From: Euryarchaeota archaeon UBA486
Lineage (GTDB): Archaea > Thermoplasmatota > Poseidoniia > Poseidoniales > Poseidoniaceae
Length of the DNA stretch: 28,573 bases
Direction of reading: 5' to 3'
NCBI GenBank assembly: GCA_002497765.1
Contig: DAET01000025.1
Span: forward strand, 1-28,573
A program made the position numbers and the translations under genes. A model generated the notes under the pieces. The model had not been told where the DNA came from and ran no database searches. It saw only the letters and a list, made by a program, of their open reading frames with translations. Every line of letters begins with the position of its first letter. The stretch's first letter is position 1. This document shows positions 18,601 to 23,789 of this stretch, one piece after another.

Positions 18601-18602
18601 AT
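9681..18602 (-). CDS. Giant surface protein: TSP3 region, transglutaminase-like domain, Ig-like array, anchor, DUF4129-like tail
   Basis: About 2973 aa. A hydrophobic export signal lies at about residues 22-42, followed by AASDQDGDG. Residues about 50-735 are acidic DxDxDGxxD (TSP3-like, probably calcium-binding) segments. Residues about 850-1045 look like a transglutaminase core: a SGATDAYSTALALEDFI helix, GSCREFNTAFVTMARLAGLP (Cys about 968), ATWSEVRL (where HAWVEV is usual) and WIPFDPCPP (Asp about 1034). The expected catalytic His is therefore Ala at about 1010. Residues about 1055-2800 form an array of Ig-like beta-sandwich units sharing T[DN]..G.[FW] and G.[HY].[IL].[VA].[FY] signatures. 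A membrane helix (about 2830-2852, WWSYLLVLVLAALVAGGVV) precedes YRRKK and a cytoplasmic domain like DUF4129 (AAGDAIREAIFTCYQDLCGLL, then ARYS). The ATG at 18602 is preferred over a GTG at 18611; neither has a good SD. Substrate and role are unknown. Confidence 0.85.
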   Translation of the reverse strand: MLTGSNSTTAAIRPALAERKKALKSLMLTMLMVTSTLAAIQYTAVDVQAASDQDGDGLTYGLEYLMNTQPNDPDSDNDGLPDGWEWKYGLDPLSSNGMDGAVADPDGDGMSNLQEYLYLQPSGWDNTNTASVLDNGVWWNGTIPVNDWNEEDAMQFNQPACGASGSDGTGSIILCDEDPVGNICTNGFDDDKDGFVDAADSDNDGDADCASDDDDGDGDIDEDPAGWDTDGDGMPDGWEAANGLNATSPSNADGPNGDPDGDGLNNLLEYVNPTWTTMCGSSPCFRNGPDGIVTETTSPCDPVQGIGPGGCATYTAEVDGITSTDPQRADTDGDGLNDSYEALTLLTDPTSSDTDSDGISDGVEVNGAYGNPAQASDPRNNNTDGDAFDDGEEDTNFNGVLDAGETDPTRREDSGDEDQDGIQNWEENLTCTLWNVADTDFGGINDGQERNISHGTDPCDSLVNFETTFVQLLPGSRLEVGNGSGFNPGGGTGWYNVSGTWESFAYATVVNNVLQGVSNTPSGTATDVANRNGSFCHTDAVNAGTITTTQNYCDDDYEDTDGDGLADWQELLGTFGWFSNPSIADSDADGVNDFDEIQDNTDPNEPCTNLLDDDGDGLNNYFENTTGCDLIYIGITNGSQDVWVTTSTAYDTDQGGVDDRSEYFDGTNPENDPSDDIQPDDFDGDGIPDAVENQTGTDWTNPDTDGGGMLDGLECPDIFWFVNCAGAPFDPFDPTDDIMSTGIVFYANNTSGTVDLDLDHRWRTITNDFYTGTTYAHLESVHPAATLTVPVSNLTHLAPLSFANSTVEWNVQFTQPLTSGQVPAPSWYSNVSFYFEPTANLSRTNDTHILNLVDGSVDQVVYQQPEYYFDWATLASTTVPGQGFPYELLVDPQFTDSSSEYSYVRNITFGVISDSGATDAYSTALALEDFIINGNSTTEFKRNFNGSGTSSPVDVTLNVLEALKEGSCREFNTAFVTMARLAGLPARQVTGYIGGTWTGDGYAVYSTDAATWSEVRLQQNSANGNTDLGWIPFDPCPPAEEVEIVNQTISTMTVARDGTDTITVTGQLRYVANGTPIQDIRVFSYLTPAADAEFVPGAGATQEILLDENITDANGTFTLTGFPSAPAAPGMHNIVIEHRQSGYVSHDGVIFDGFVNLTENATLNHTAPLAINAPIAGAGATTVLEGRLVLANQPVDEIFNMPNQTVWLSYTSSVDGAQNFSTQTDASGSWSITLNLSEAEPRGNLSAIMGFSGWQDTSVPGATPATFHLNPTTTSIVLNVTDAPNLTATIEGPLTNGSILLLNDTVWVNGSALSLGTTPAALAGDLQLAIRANDSGDEWMEVFNLSVTGTFAIPFQLPTNLMVAAGEIETRLRFFPSTLPATDDADLSSGAPYFLRGLLTFQVQESAQVRGQDALLTVQINDHRGVAAGAEILGNYDFSFDGSWFNTTVDPTLDLLEITLPLDANLRSGDYPIDIGFNGSSFYQPSTGNGSIRVMADIGWNLSIGQDWTYMGNSTRLFGDVFDSVYLTPVVNNTTLITVSLFTEQGPIDVAQSTLNNSTGAFDIPIVMPTNLRSDAYEFVVDFDFLTQAPPGGAYYAFVDSAVPPAPMTLISQLGGIITEVVVEAERPAYIVEMNDTVSFNAKITDVADNSNISGASVDYIWDYGNTNQSLGVSTTDSEGNATFAFTPSGIAPGFYDMAIVVQDDLSAALAAGNARRYGNASVVNVTVQVVSNINLVSVPSTVTAGVPFNVIGQVEDGENASRTLISAVRLNVFWLENPEELLLSNFATTNNGSFNMTVPTDTAGNGTTRGPHTLVITVVNESSPFYLTATAQSPVQVMGVSRLENLQPLNALVINRGNDINMSAKLVEASDLFAPLSNYEVGLQFHETWLAPQTTDGEGFANFTFSVPYDHPLGLIVVQMVFNGSTDLLSTSANLTSITVRSLTFLVVDPIIANPVAGTSFNISGQIVSDNDSGLVIRDGSVLPNANVLFSINGQPSGFTATGGAIGVDGYWNATIRLSETFAAGSHLMEATYIPNVNYYVGSQNNSSFDSRGFSVMNFIVPTLDGIGQPSLNDRTERGTQVDFTVLLRDNQGLPLANQSVVVSLTSTMGDTSPVQITVLTAANGTAWGNLTVPAAYDVGPTGIHADYAGIAGTTGIIGTNATSQFVVLAQTAVQIVEAPTVLVAGDTLVVNGTLLDDLGMVLKRNGENATAIVHLLIDGVPVASVETDNMTGAYTLAYTLPEDTAAGPHVIGVEFRGGREWVDPVGYGDTNNPEYYMPSSATVDFNVSVPTKILLLTATGDADRETTMTIQGRLLDVVDNPLPNMTIEIWLGGQWLTNTTTDEIGEFSAVHPVPADAPLGPVALETRFTGTVAYLPSNATGLWEIFSPVLVTVDISSPVAVNETVTITGSVVDNQLMGIANHEVQLVVEGIVINTLSTDNDGDFTFQWVVPDIFDFGNRTLVAEVAPQGYYRSGEGNVSFFLSHRSWVTLLFDDGIDATRGDTWELSGRLYDFDTVDRDGLVGFELLVQLDGNTLFTTTTGADGAWSATVPATMDLTRGDHTIAVVFEGTQAHLPAEAENSVRVWADLLIQVDSATRSSVVTRSDGVFDPIFYSGSVQEVGGSGEIFENLLLSIGNGSDCENGREGARCFPTSTVSWSNGNFSLEATAPYWLEVGSQYFSLDVARNDTLYLNAASISQIVFVQVDAVITVDLLDIVEDEQEEVGGSLTVIAEDTQAGLPGIDIVVYLYDANQSQLANRGAQTDENGRATFIFEADPPYGDADVWGQLTMDIIVNDPRLSDQSIQAFETLRSEGFAPQYDFAEEQAETPWWSYLLVLVLAALVAGGVVMYRRKKVADDLLKDAAEVFAYTAELLAAGDAIREAIFTCYQDLCGLLQQRGFLRRDFETVREFEFAIRQALQGVSEDALTALDNTFEMARYSREEMGAQHQDVALQALNRMAGEIAQMQAIPQR

Positions 18603-18677
18603 GGGTCTCACGCTGCTGGGTGCGTCTGATGCCTCATAAGGGAAATGGTACGCTGTTCATACAACGCTCAACTTGGA

Positions 18678-18694
18678 TGGCCAACAACAGGCCA
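18678..18694 (-). other. Hairpin between the two giant surface-protein genes
   Basis: TGGCC-AACAACA-GGCCA is a perfect 5-bp inverted repeat in the 111-bp gap between the 985-aa gene and the 2973-aa gene. It could attenuate or separate the two transcripts, or be chance. A TATA-like stretch, TTGTATGAAC (minus strand, 18655-18664), follows it and could give the giant gene its own promoter. No T tract is present. Confidence 0.25.
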
Positions 18695-18713
18695 GGGGGC
18701 GATGGTTTCCGTA

Positions 18714-21671
18714 TCACAAATCGTCGAGTTCTTCGAGGAGTTCAAGGTCGTCGTCCTCCTCGTCTTGAGCGAGAACCGGGGCGGGCAAATCATCGTCCTC
18801 TTCAGATTCATCGTACGCCACCGTTTCACCCCCGAGCTCAGGGAAATCATCCTTGTCGTAGTCGGCTGGTGCGCGACCACTTCGACCCCGGGCATAGAAG
18901 AGCAAAGCCACGATGAGCACATAGAAGGCAATGGTCTGTGGCTCCGGGTTGATGAGTTCCTGGAAGAGGCAAGCAGCACCGCTGCACTCCGTCATGTAGG
19001 GGAAGGAGAACTGCTGAACATACTCATCAGCGAAGGGGGTCTCGTTGTTCATGGGCGTGACCCGGAATTCGAACACCACTTCCTCGCTGTCTTTTAGGTC
19101 GTCAGGGGCGATCATGGTGACGCTGAAATCTTTGGAGGAGTAGGCAGGGAGGTTGATGATCAGGAAATCGCTGCCGAGTTGACTCGATGTGGCCCGAATG
19201 GCGCCGTCCCAGCCGTCGGGCTGGTCGAGGCGAATCACGACGTCAAGGGGGATGTTGTTTTGATTGCTGATGCGGTACTCGAGGTTCTTCTCCTCGCTGG
19301 GCGAGAAGCGAGACTTCTCCGTCTTGTCCGTGATTTCCAGGCGTTGTGGAATGACCTCTTCGCGGATGACAACCTTCACGGGAAGGTCGAAGTATCGAGC
19401 GTCGTCGATTTCCACGCCTTCCTCAATGATGCGGGTGTAAACCGTGTGCTCACCGGCCTCAACCTGCCCACGAAGGGTGATTTCGAGTTTCATGTCGATG
19501 TACTCGTCGGGCGCCAGATTCACCGCCACGAGGTTGGCGTTACTGCCGTTGGAAATGGTGTAGTCCCATGCAGTGTATTTCGGGTTGTTGTCGGCGTTTT
19601 GCTCAACATCCCGGGGGTTAACAATCTTCCACGTCGTTGAGCCCGAACCGGTGTCGCTGGAGTCGGTGATTCTGAGGTTAAAGAACACCGTGGCGTCGCC
19701 TGTCACCGGACCAACTTGGCCCAAAGGATTGTCTTCGCCGGTCCCGTCGCTGTCCGAGATGACCTCAACCAAAATGCCAAAGGTTCGGTGAACGGTGAAG
19801 GAAACGTCCGTGCGGAGTTCTGAATCCTCTTTGCTCGAGACGGATAGCTGGAACAAGCCAATGTCAACGCCGTCTCGGTCGGCTGGTGGATACACTTCCA
19901 TGCGGATGGTCAGGATTTGCGTGGAGCCGATGTCGGGCGTCAGCGAGTAGATGCCTTCCTCCGTGAGTTCAAGCCCCGTATCGTTGTCATAAAATCGGTA
20001 CTGCCAGTCGTCGGGTTGTTCGAGCACGCGGATCTTGAACGAGTCGGTCTGGAAGCCCGTGTTGAACACATCGAGGTAGAAATCGCCCACCTCGTCGGCA
20101 TCAACATAGTGAGACAAGGTCTCATCGTAGGCTTCTGGGCGTGTGGAGTCGGCGATCTGCTTCTGATGTTCGTCGTCTTCGTAGACAAAGAGGCGAGGCG
20201 GTGCAAAGACGTCAACTTCCTCGAAGTCGAGGGTGATGGTACGAATGGCCACTTCCTCGTCCTGCCCCTGGCTGTTGACGGCATAGACACGGGCCTCAAT
20301 TTCGAGCGAATCTGGCGCACTGTCCAAGTTCCCTTCCGGCACCTCAAGTTGCAGTTCCGGTATGACCGAGGAGCCGCCGCCGTTGAGGGTGTAGGTGCTG
20401 CTTGGAGCGCTCCATTGCGGGTCGGACCACGTTGATGGAAGGTTGGTTTCGAGGTCGAACACCACGTCGATGCTGCTGGAAGATGACCCCGTGTGCTCCA
20501 CGAGGAATTCCACCTGAACCACGGCACCGGGTGCGAACAAGACCGTATCGGGCTGGTTGGACGGCAACGAGAGGTAGATGTCGTTCTCAAGCATGGTGAT
20601 GCCAGGGTGCTCAAAAATCACCGAGTGGCCCTGCACGTCCTCCACTTCGAGGCGAACGGGGTAATCCCCTGCAGCGATGCCCGCCTCGTACGTGTAGGTG
20701 AAGTTGCCCACCAAACCGTTGTTGTCGAGTTTGAAGTCATCATCATCGAAGTTCTTCTCAAACACGGCGTTGGCTCCGTTAGGTGTGTCCATCACCAGGT
20801 TGACTTCTTCGATGTCCTCTCGGCCAAAGGCGTCCCGTACTTCAACCGAGAATTGCATCTCTCGGAAAGAAGGTCGGTGGTTGGGCGACCATTCGAATTT
20901 CTGTGCATCGTTCCAGTTGCAGCCGTAGACTTCGTTGCAGCTGTGGACACGGACGCTGGAGCCCGAGAGGGCATTGGTCATGATTTGGAGACGGGAATAC
21001 CCACCGGAACTTTCCATCTTTCCAAAGGCGATGTCCACCGCACAGTCGGACTGACCGAAGCCGCCGGTGTTGCCTTCGCACGTGGCCTGAGCGTCAATGC
21101 GGATTTTGAGTTGCTTCCCTTTGGCCACCATGAAACCGTTGGCGCCGACATCAAACTCCACTTCGATAACACTCCACGAGCAGCCACCACCCAGTGGATT
21201 GGGCGAGCAGGGGTCCTCCAGTTGTCGGTTTTCGGACGTGATTTGCGTATCACCGGATTTGAGGGAAAAGGTGACGTCGGCGGTGGAGCCCTCAGCGCCA
21301 CGGAATTGGATGTAGGCAGAGAGACGGGCCGTGTTGGAAGCACCGCTTCCGTTGATGTAGAGATCGCTGATCATTTCGGCGCTGCGGAACTCCAAGCCGT
21401 CAATGGCGCTGCCCTCTTCTTGCCCGCCGTTGGGCTCGATGGTGGTAATGGACCCTTGTCCGCCCGTTTCGGAGGTGGCGGCATCAAGGTAGAGTTCGTA
21501 AGTCTGCTCCGGGACAGAGACAGGAGCCACAACACGGACATCTTCAAGGGCTTCAACCGATGAACTGAGCGGCGAAGCAGGGGCCATGGCACCGAGAATG
21601 GAGAAGATGAAAAGGGTCACAAGTGCAAGTGCGACCGTGCGGTTGCCCGATTCGGATTGCCTGAACAGCAT
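18714..21671 (-). CDS. Large exported S-layer-like protein with membrane anchor and acidic tail
   Basis: About 985 aa. A signal peptide covers about residues 11-33 (NRTVALALVTLFIFSILGAMA), ending near APAS. The ectodomain is beta-rich, with long stretches resembling CARDB/NPCBM-associated or S-layer-like Ig folds (for example VFNTGFQTDSFKIRVLEQPD and ISNQNNIPLDVVIRLDQPDG). Four closely spaced cysteine pairs (CSPNPLGGGC, CEGNTGGFGQSDC, CNEVYGC, CSGAAC) suggest extracellular disulfides. A membrane helix at about 913-929 (TIAFYVLIVALLFYARGR) is followed by a roughly 55-residue tail dominated by Asp and Glu. The ATG at 21671, with GGTGG 6 nt upstream, is preferred over a GTG at 21680. It lies upstream of the giant gene on the same strand and downstream of tRNA-Leu. 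It is probably a structural envelope protein; no enzymatic motif is visible. Confidence 0.82.
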   Translation of the reverse strand: MLFRQSESGNRTVALALVTLFIFSILGAMAPASPLSSSVEALEDVRVVAPVSVPEQTYELYLDAATSETGGQGSITTIEPNGGQEEGSAIDGLEFRSAEMISDLYINGSGASNTARLSAYIQFRGAEGSTADVTFSLKSGDTQITSENRQLEDPCSPNPLGGGCSWSVIEVEFDVGANGFMVAKGKQLKIRIDAQATCEGNTGGFGQSDCAVDIAFGKMESSGGYSRLQIMTNALSGSSVRVHSCNEVYGCNWNDAQKFEWSPNHRPSFREMQFSVEVRDAFGREDIEEVNLVMDTPNGANAVFEKNFDDDDFKLDNNGLVGNFTYTYEAGIAAGDYPVRLEVEDVQGHSVIFEHPGITMLENDIYLSLPSNQPDTVLFAPGAVVQVEFLVEHTGSSSSSIDVVFDLETNLPSTWSDPQWSAPSSTYTLNGGGSSVIPELQLEVPEGNLDSAPDSLEIEARVYAVNSQGQDEEVAIRTITLDFEEVDVFAPPRLFVYEDDEHQKQIADSTRPEAYDETLSHYVDADEVGDFYLDVFNTGFQTDSFKIRVLEQPDDWQYRFYDNDTGLELTEEGIYSLTPDIGSTQILTIRMEVYPPADRDGVDIGLFQLSVSSKEDSELRTDVSFTVHRTFGILVEVISDSDGTGEDNPLGQVGPVTGDATVFFNLRITDSSDTGSGSTTWKIVNPRDVEQNADNNPKYTAWDYTISNGSNANLVAVNLAPDEYIDMKLEITLRGQVEAGEHTVYTRIIEEGVEIDDARYFDLPVKVVIREEVIPQRLEITDKTEKSRFSPSEEKNLEYRISNQNNIPLDVVIRLDQPDGWDGAIRATSSQLGSDFLIINLPAYSSKDFSVTMIAPDDLKDSEEVVFEFRVTPMNNETPFADEYVQQFSFPYMTECSGAACLFQELINPEPQTIAFYVLIVALLFYARGRSGRAPADYDKDDFPELGGETVAYDESEEDDDLPAPVLAQDEEDDDLELLEELDDL

Positions 21672-21690
21672 CAAGTCCACCGTATCGCCG

Positions 21691-21704
21691 TGGTGCAGGG
21701 GGTG
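21691..21704 (-). repeat. Second copy of the tRNA-Leu 3' end (direct repeat)
   Basis: CACCCCCTGCACCA (minus strand) is identical to the last 14 nt of the tRNA-Leu gene including CCA (21771-21784), 80 bp away in direct orientation. The flanks differ on both sides. Duplicated tRNA 3' ends are typical of integration sites. Confidence 0.7.
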
Positions 21705-21710
21705 TTAAAC

Positions 21711-21720
21711 GGTTTTGTAT
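21711..21720 (-). promoter_or_regulatory. TATA-like box for the S-layer-like gene
   Basis: ATACAAAACC on the minus strand is the most AT-rich stretch between tRNA-Leu and the ATG at 21671. It lies 40-49 nt before that ATG, so initiation about 25 nt downstream would leave a leader just long enough for the GGTGG motif. Confidence 0.35.
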
Positions 21721-21770
21721 GGTTTGTGCGACAAACATCCCATCCTGCCTTGCGCTCAGCCTTGCGAATC

Positions 21771-21784
21771 TGGTGCAGGGGGTG
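21771..21784 (-). repeat. 3' end of tRNA-Leu plus CCA (direct repeat partner)
   Basis: These are the 14 nt covering the last three T-stem bases, the 3' acceptor strand, discriminator A and encoded CCA. They are repeated exactly at 21691-21704. Confidence 0.7.
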
Positions 21785-21857
21785 GGATCCGAACCCACGA
21801 ACTCATACGAGACCGGATCTTAAGCCCGGCGCCTTTGACCAACTCAGCCACCCCTGC
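21774..21857 (-). tRNA. trnL: tRNA-Leu (anticodon UAA)
   Basis: The acceptor stem GCAGGGG pairs with CCCCTGC plus discriminator A. The D arm begins TGGCTGAGTTGGT. The anticodon stem CCGGG/TCCGG encloses the loop CTTAAGA, with anticodon TAA. A variable arm with CTC/GAG pairing marks a class II tRNA. The T stem GTGGG/CCCAC encloses TTCGGAT. All stems pair, allowing one G-U. CCA is encoded immediately after (21771-21773). No intron is seen. It decodes UUA and probably UUG codons. It lies between the pteridine-reductase-like gene and the S-layer-like gene, all on the minus strand. Confidence 0.96.
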
Positions 21858-21899
21858 GTGGAGCAAACACGCTTCGCTGACCCACTTCAAAGCATCTCT

Positions 21900-22640
21900 T
21901 CACTCGTTCAGGGTCCAGCCGCCATCGACGTGGAGGACGTTGCCCGTGATGGTGCCGTTGGTCAAGAGGAAGTGTACGCCGGACGCAATGTCGTCGGCTG
22001 CACCCGACCGACCGAGGGGAACCTTTTCGAGCACGCTGGCGAAGTGTTCAGCCTCCCATTCAGCCGCCATGATGGCACCGGGAGCCAAACAGTTGACACG
22101 AACCCGACCGGCCAGCTCACCGGCGAGGTTGAGCATGAGTTGCCGAAGGCCGGCCTTGCTGGCCGTGTAGTGGGCTAATCCCTCCCAAGCCCGCCCCCAC
22201 GACGTGTCGACGATGGCGACCACCGAGCCGCCACCTTGCTCCACGTCAGTGAGCAACGACTGGGTCAACACGAAGGGCGCCTCCATGTGCAAGCGATTGA
22301 GCGAACGGAAGGTTTCCAAGGTCACTTCTTCAAACGCTGCCTGGCTATAGAACGAGGCATTGTGAACCAAACCGAACAAGCCGTTGGCCTTGACCAAGGG
22401 GTGGGCTTTGACGCTGGCGATGAGGGCGTCAACCTCTGCGTCAACCGTCAGGTCGCCCTGCACGATGGTGCCCCGAACCTCACCGTTTCGCTGCGTAGCA
22501 TCCTCGATGAGTTGCTTGGCTGCATCGACCGAGGAACGAACATGGACCAGCACGTGGATGCCCTCGTCCATCAATCGGGCGGCGGTGGCAGCTCCCAGCC
22601 GCTGACCAGCCCCGGTGATGAGCACCACGCGTTCCTTCAC
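21900..22640 (-). CDS. Short-chain dehydrogenase, pteridine reductase (PTR1/FolM)-like
   Basis: About 246 aa, with a Rossmann fold. The cofactor site TGAGQRLG is at residues 9-16, and LVHVRSS at about 31-37 resembles the NADPH-binding HYHRS of PTR1. HNAS (93-96) replaces the common NNAG. The active site is D145, Y158 (HYTASK) and K162: Asp sits exactly 13 residues before Tyr, where most SDRs have Ser. This Asp-Tyr-Lys triad is the hallmark of protozoan PTR1 and bacterial FolM, which reduce dihydropterins or dihydrofolate. CLAPGAI and the C-terminal VDGG are standard SDR elements. The GTG at 22640 is chosen because it gives the usual 3-8 residues before the first strand; longer versions lack conserved sequence. 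It is divergent from lipA. An oxidoreductase on another pterin or acyl substrate is possible. Confidence 0.85.
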   Translation of the reverse strand: MKERVVLITGAGQRLGAATAARLMDEGIHVLVHVRSSVDAAKQLIEDATQRNGEVRGTIVQGDLTVDAEVDALIASVKAHPLVKANGLFGLVHNASFYSQAAFEEVTLETFRSLNRLHMEAPFVLTQSLLTDVEQGGGSVVAIVDTSWGRAWEGLAHYTASKAGLRQLMLNLAGELAGRVRVNCLAPGAIMAAEWEAEHFASVLEKVPLGRSGAADDIASGVHFLLTNGTITGNVLHVDGGWTLNE

Positions 22641-22763
22641 AGCCCGACCAGCGCCGACCAATTCATGAAGCCTCGTATGGCGGTCATGGCTTAGCTTGGC
22701 AATCACGCCACCCACACACCTTTTTGACATCCACCAACTGCGAAGGTCTGCAAGGGGAGGACC

Positions 22764-23780
22764 ATGACCGGCAAACAACTTCCCATGGCCGCCTCAAGCC
22801 CGGCGCCTGCACCAAAACGCCGCCTGCCAGAATGGTTCCGGACCAGCCTGCCAAGCGGTGCTCAACAAGCGGTGTTCAACAGCACGAAAGCCGCCGTGAA
22901 GGACAACATGCTCCACACCGTCTGCGAAGAGGCTCGTTGCCCCAACATCCACGAATGCTGGGCCAGCGGCGATGCGACCTTCATGATCGCTGGCCAGGAA
23001 TGCACCCGGGGTTGCCGATTTTGCGCTGTGGGCACCATCAAGCGTCCGCCACCCCTTGACCCGGAAGAGCCGTCCCACCTCGCCCAAGCCGTGGCGTCGA
23101 TGAACCTGCGCCATGCCGTCATCACGGTGGTCAACCGCGACGACCTTCCCGACAGCGGCGCCGACCACTACAAGCAGTGCATCGACGCCGTCGCTCAAAC
23201 CAGCCCTGAGGTCACCCTCGAACTGCTCTGTTCCGACCTCGCAGGCGACCTCGACGCCTTGGCCCATCTGCTCGAGCAGAGTCCTTTGTCAGTGTTTGCT
23301 CACAACGTCGAATGCGTCCCCCGCCTTGACGCCACGGTCAGGGATGCACGGGCTTCCTTCGCTCAATCGATTTCCATCCTCCGGGAAGCCAAGAAACTCC
23401 GCCCCGACATCATCACAAAATCCTCGTTGATGGTGGGCGTCGGTGAAACCGACGAGGAAATTGACGAAGCGCTTGGGCTTCTGCGCGAGGCTGGCGTGGA
23501 TTTGGTCACCATCGGCCAGTACCTCGCCCCCTCCAAGAAACACCTCGCTGTTGACCGCTTTCCCGAACCGGAACGCTACGACGAATGGGCACAAACCGCC
23601 ATGGACCTCGGCTTCGCAGGCGTAGCCAGCGGCCCGCTCGTTCGCTCCTCCTACAAAGCCGGCCTTTTGGTCCGAAAAACACGCGACCCCAACAACGCCG
23701 AGACCATGCTCGGCGCCTACGTCCGGGTGGCACAGGCCAAGACACCCGCACCGACACCACTTAAGACGGACGAGCCCTGA
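22764..23780 (+). CDS. lipA: Lipoyl synthase (radical SAM)
   Basis: 338 aa. It inserts two sulfur atoms into protein-bound octanoyl groups to make the lipoyl cofactor. Both Fe-S clusters are encoded: the auxiliary site C54-x4-C59-x5-C65 (CEEARCPNIHEC) and the radical SAM site C80-x3-C84-x2-C87 (CTRGCRFC). The C-terminal serine ligand motif RSSY is at 294-297. Conserved segments HNVECVPRLD, KSSLMVGVGE and LTIGQYL-like VTIGQYLAPS are present. Length is normal. The SD (GGGGAGG) lies only 3 nt before the ATG at 22764; an ATG at 22785 is possible but has no SD. It is followed after 9 nt by the E1alpha gene whose complex needs lipoate, so it is the first gene of that operon. Confidence 0.96.
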   Translation: MTGKQLPMAASSPAPAPKRRLPEWFRTSLPSGAQQAVFNSTKAAVKDNMLHTVCEEARCPNIHECWASGDATFMIAGQECTRGCRFCAVGTIKRPPPLDPEEPSHLAQAVASMNLRHAVITVVNRDDLPDSGADHYKQCIDAVAQTSPEVTLELLCSDLAGDLDALAHLLEQSPLSVFAHNVECVPRLDATVRDARASFAQSISILREAKKLRPDIITKSSLMVGVGETDEEIDEALGLLREAGVDLVTIGQYLAPSKKHLAVDRFPEPERYDEWAQTAMDLGFAGVASGPLVRSSYKAGLLVRKTRDPNNAETMLGAYVRVAQAKTPAPTPLKTDEP

Positions 23781-23789
23781 GGTGAAACG

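Noticed and set aside
20493..21563. 356-codon plus-strand frame opposite the 985-aa gene
   Set aside because: The minus-strand frame has a signal peptide, Cys pairs and a membrane anchor; the antisense frame has none of these.
22641..22778. N-terminal extension of the SDR up to 22778
   Set aside because: It would overlap the lipA start and add 46 residues with no SDR similarity before the first Rossmann strand.
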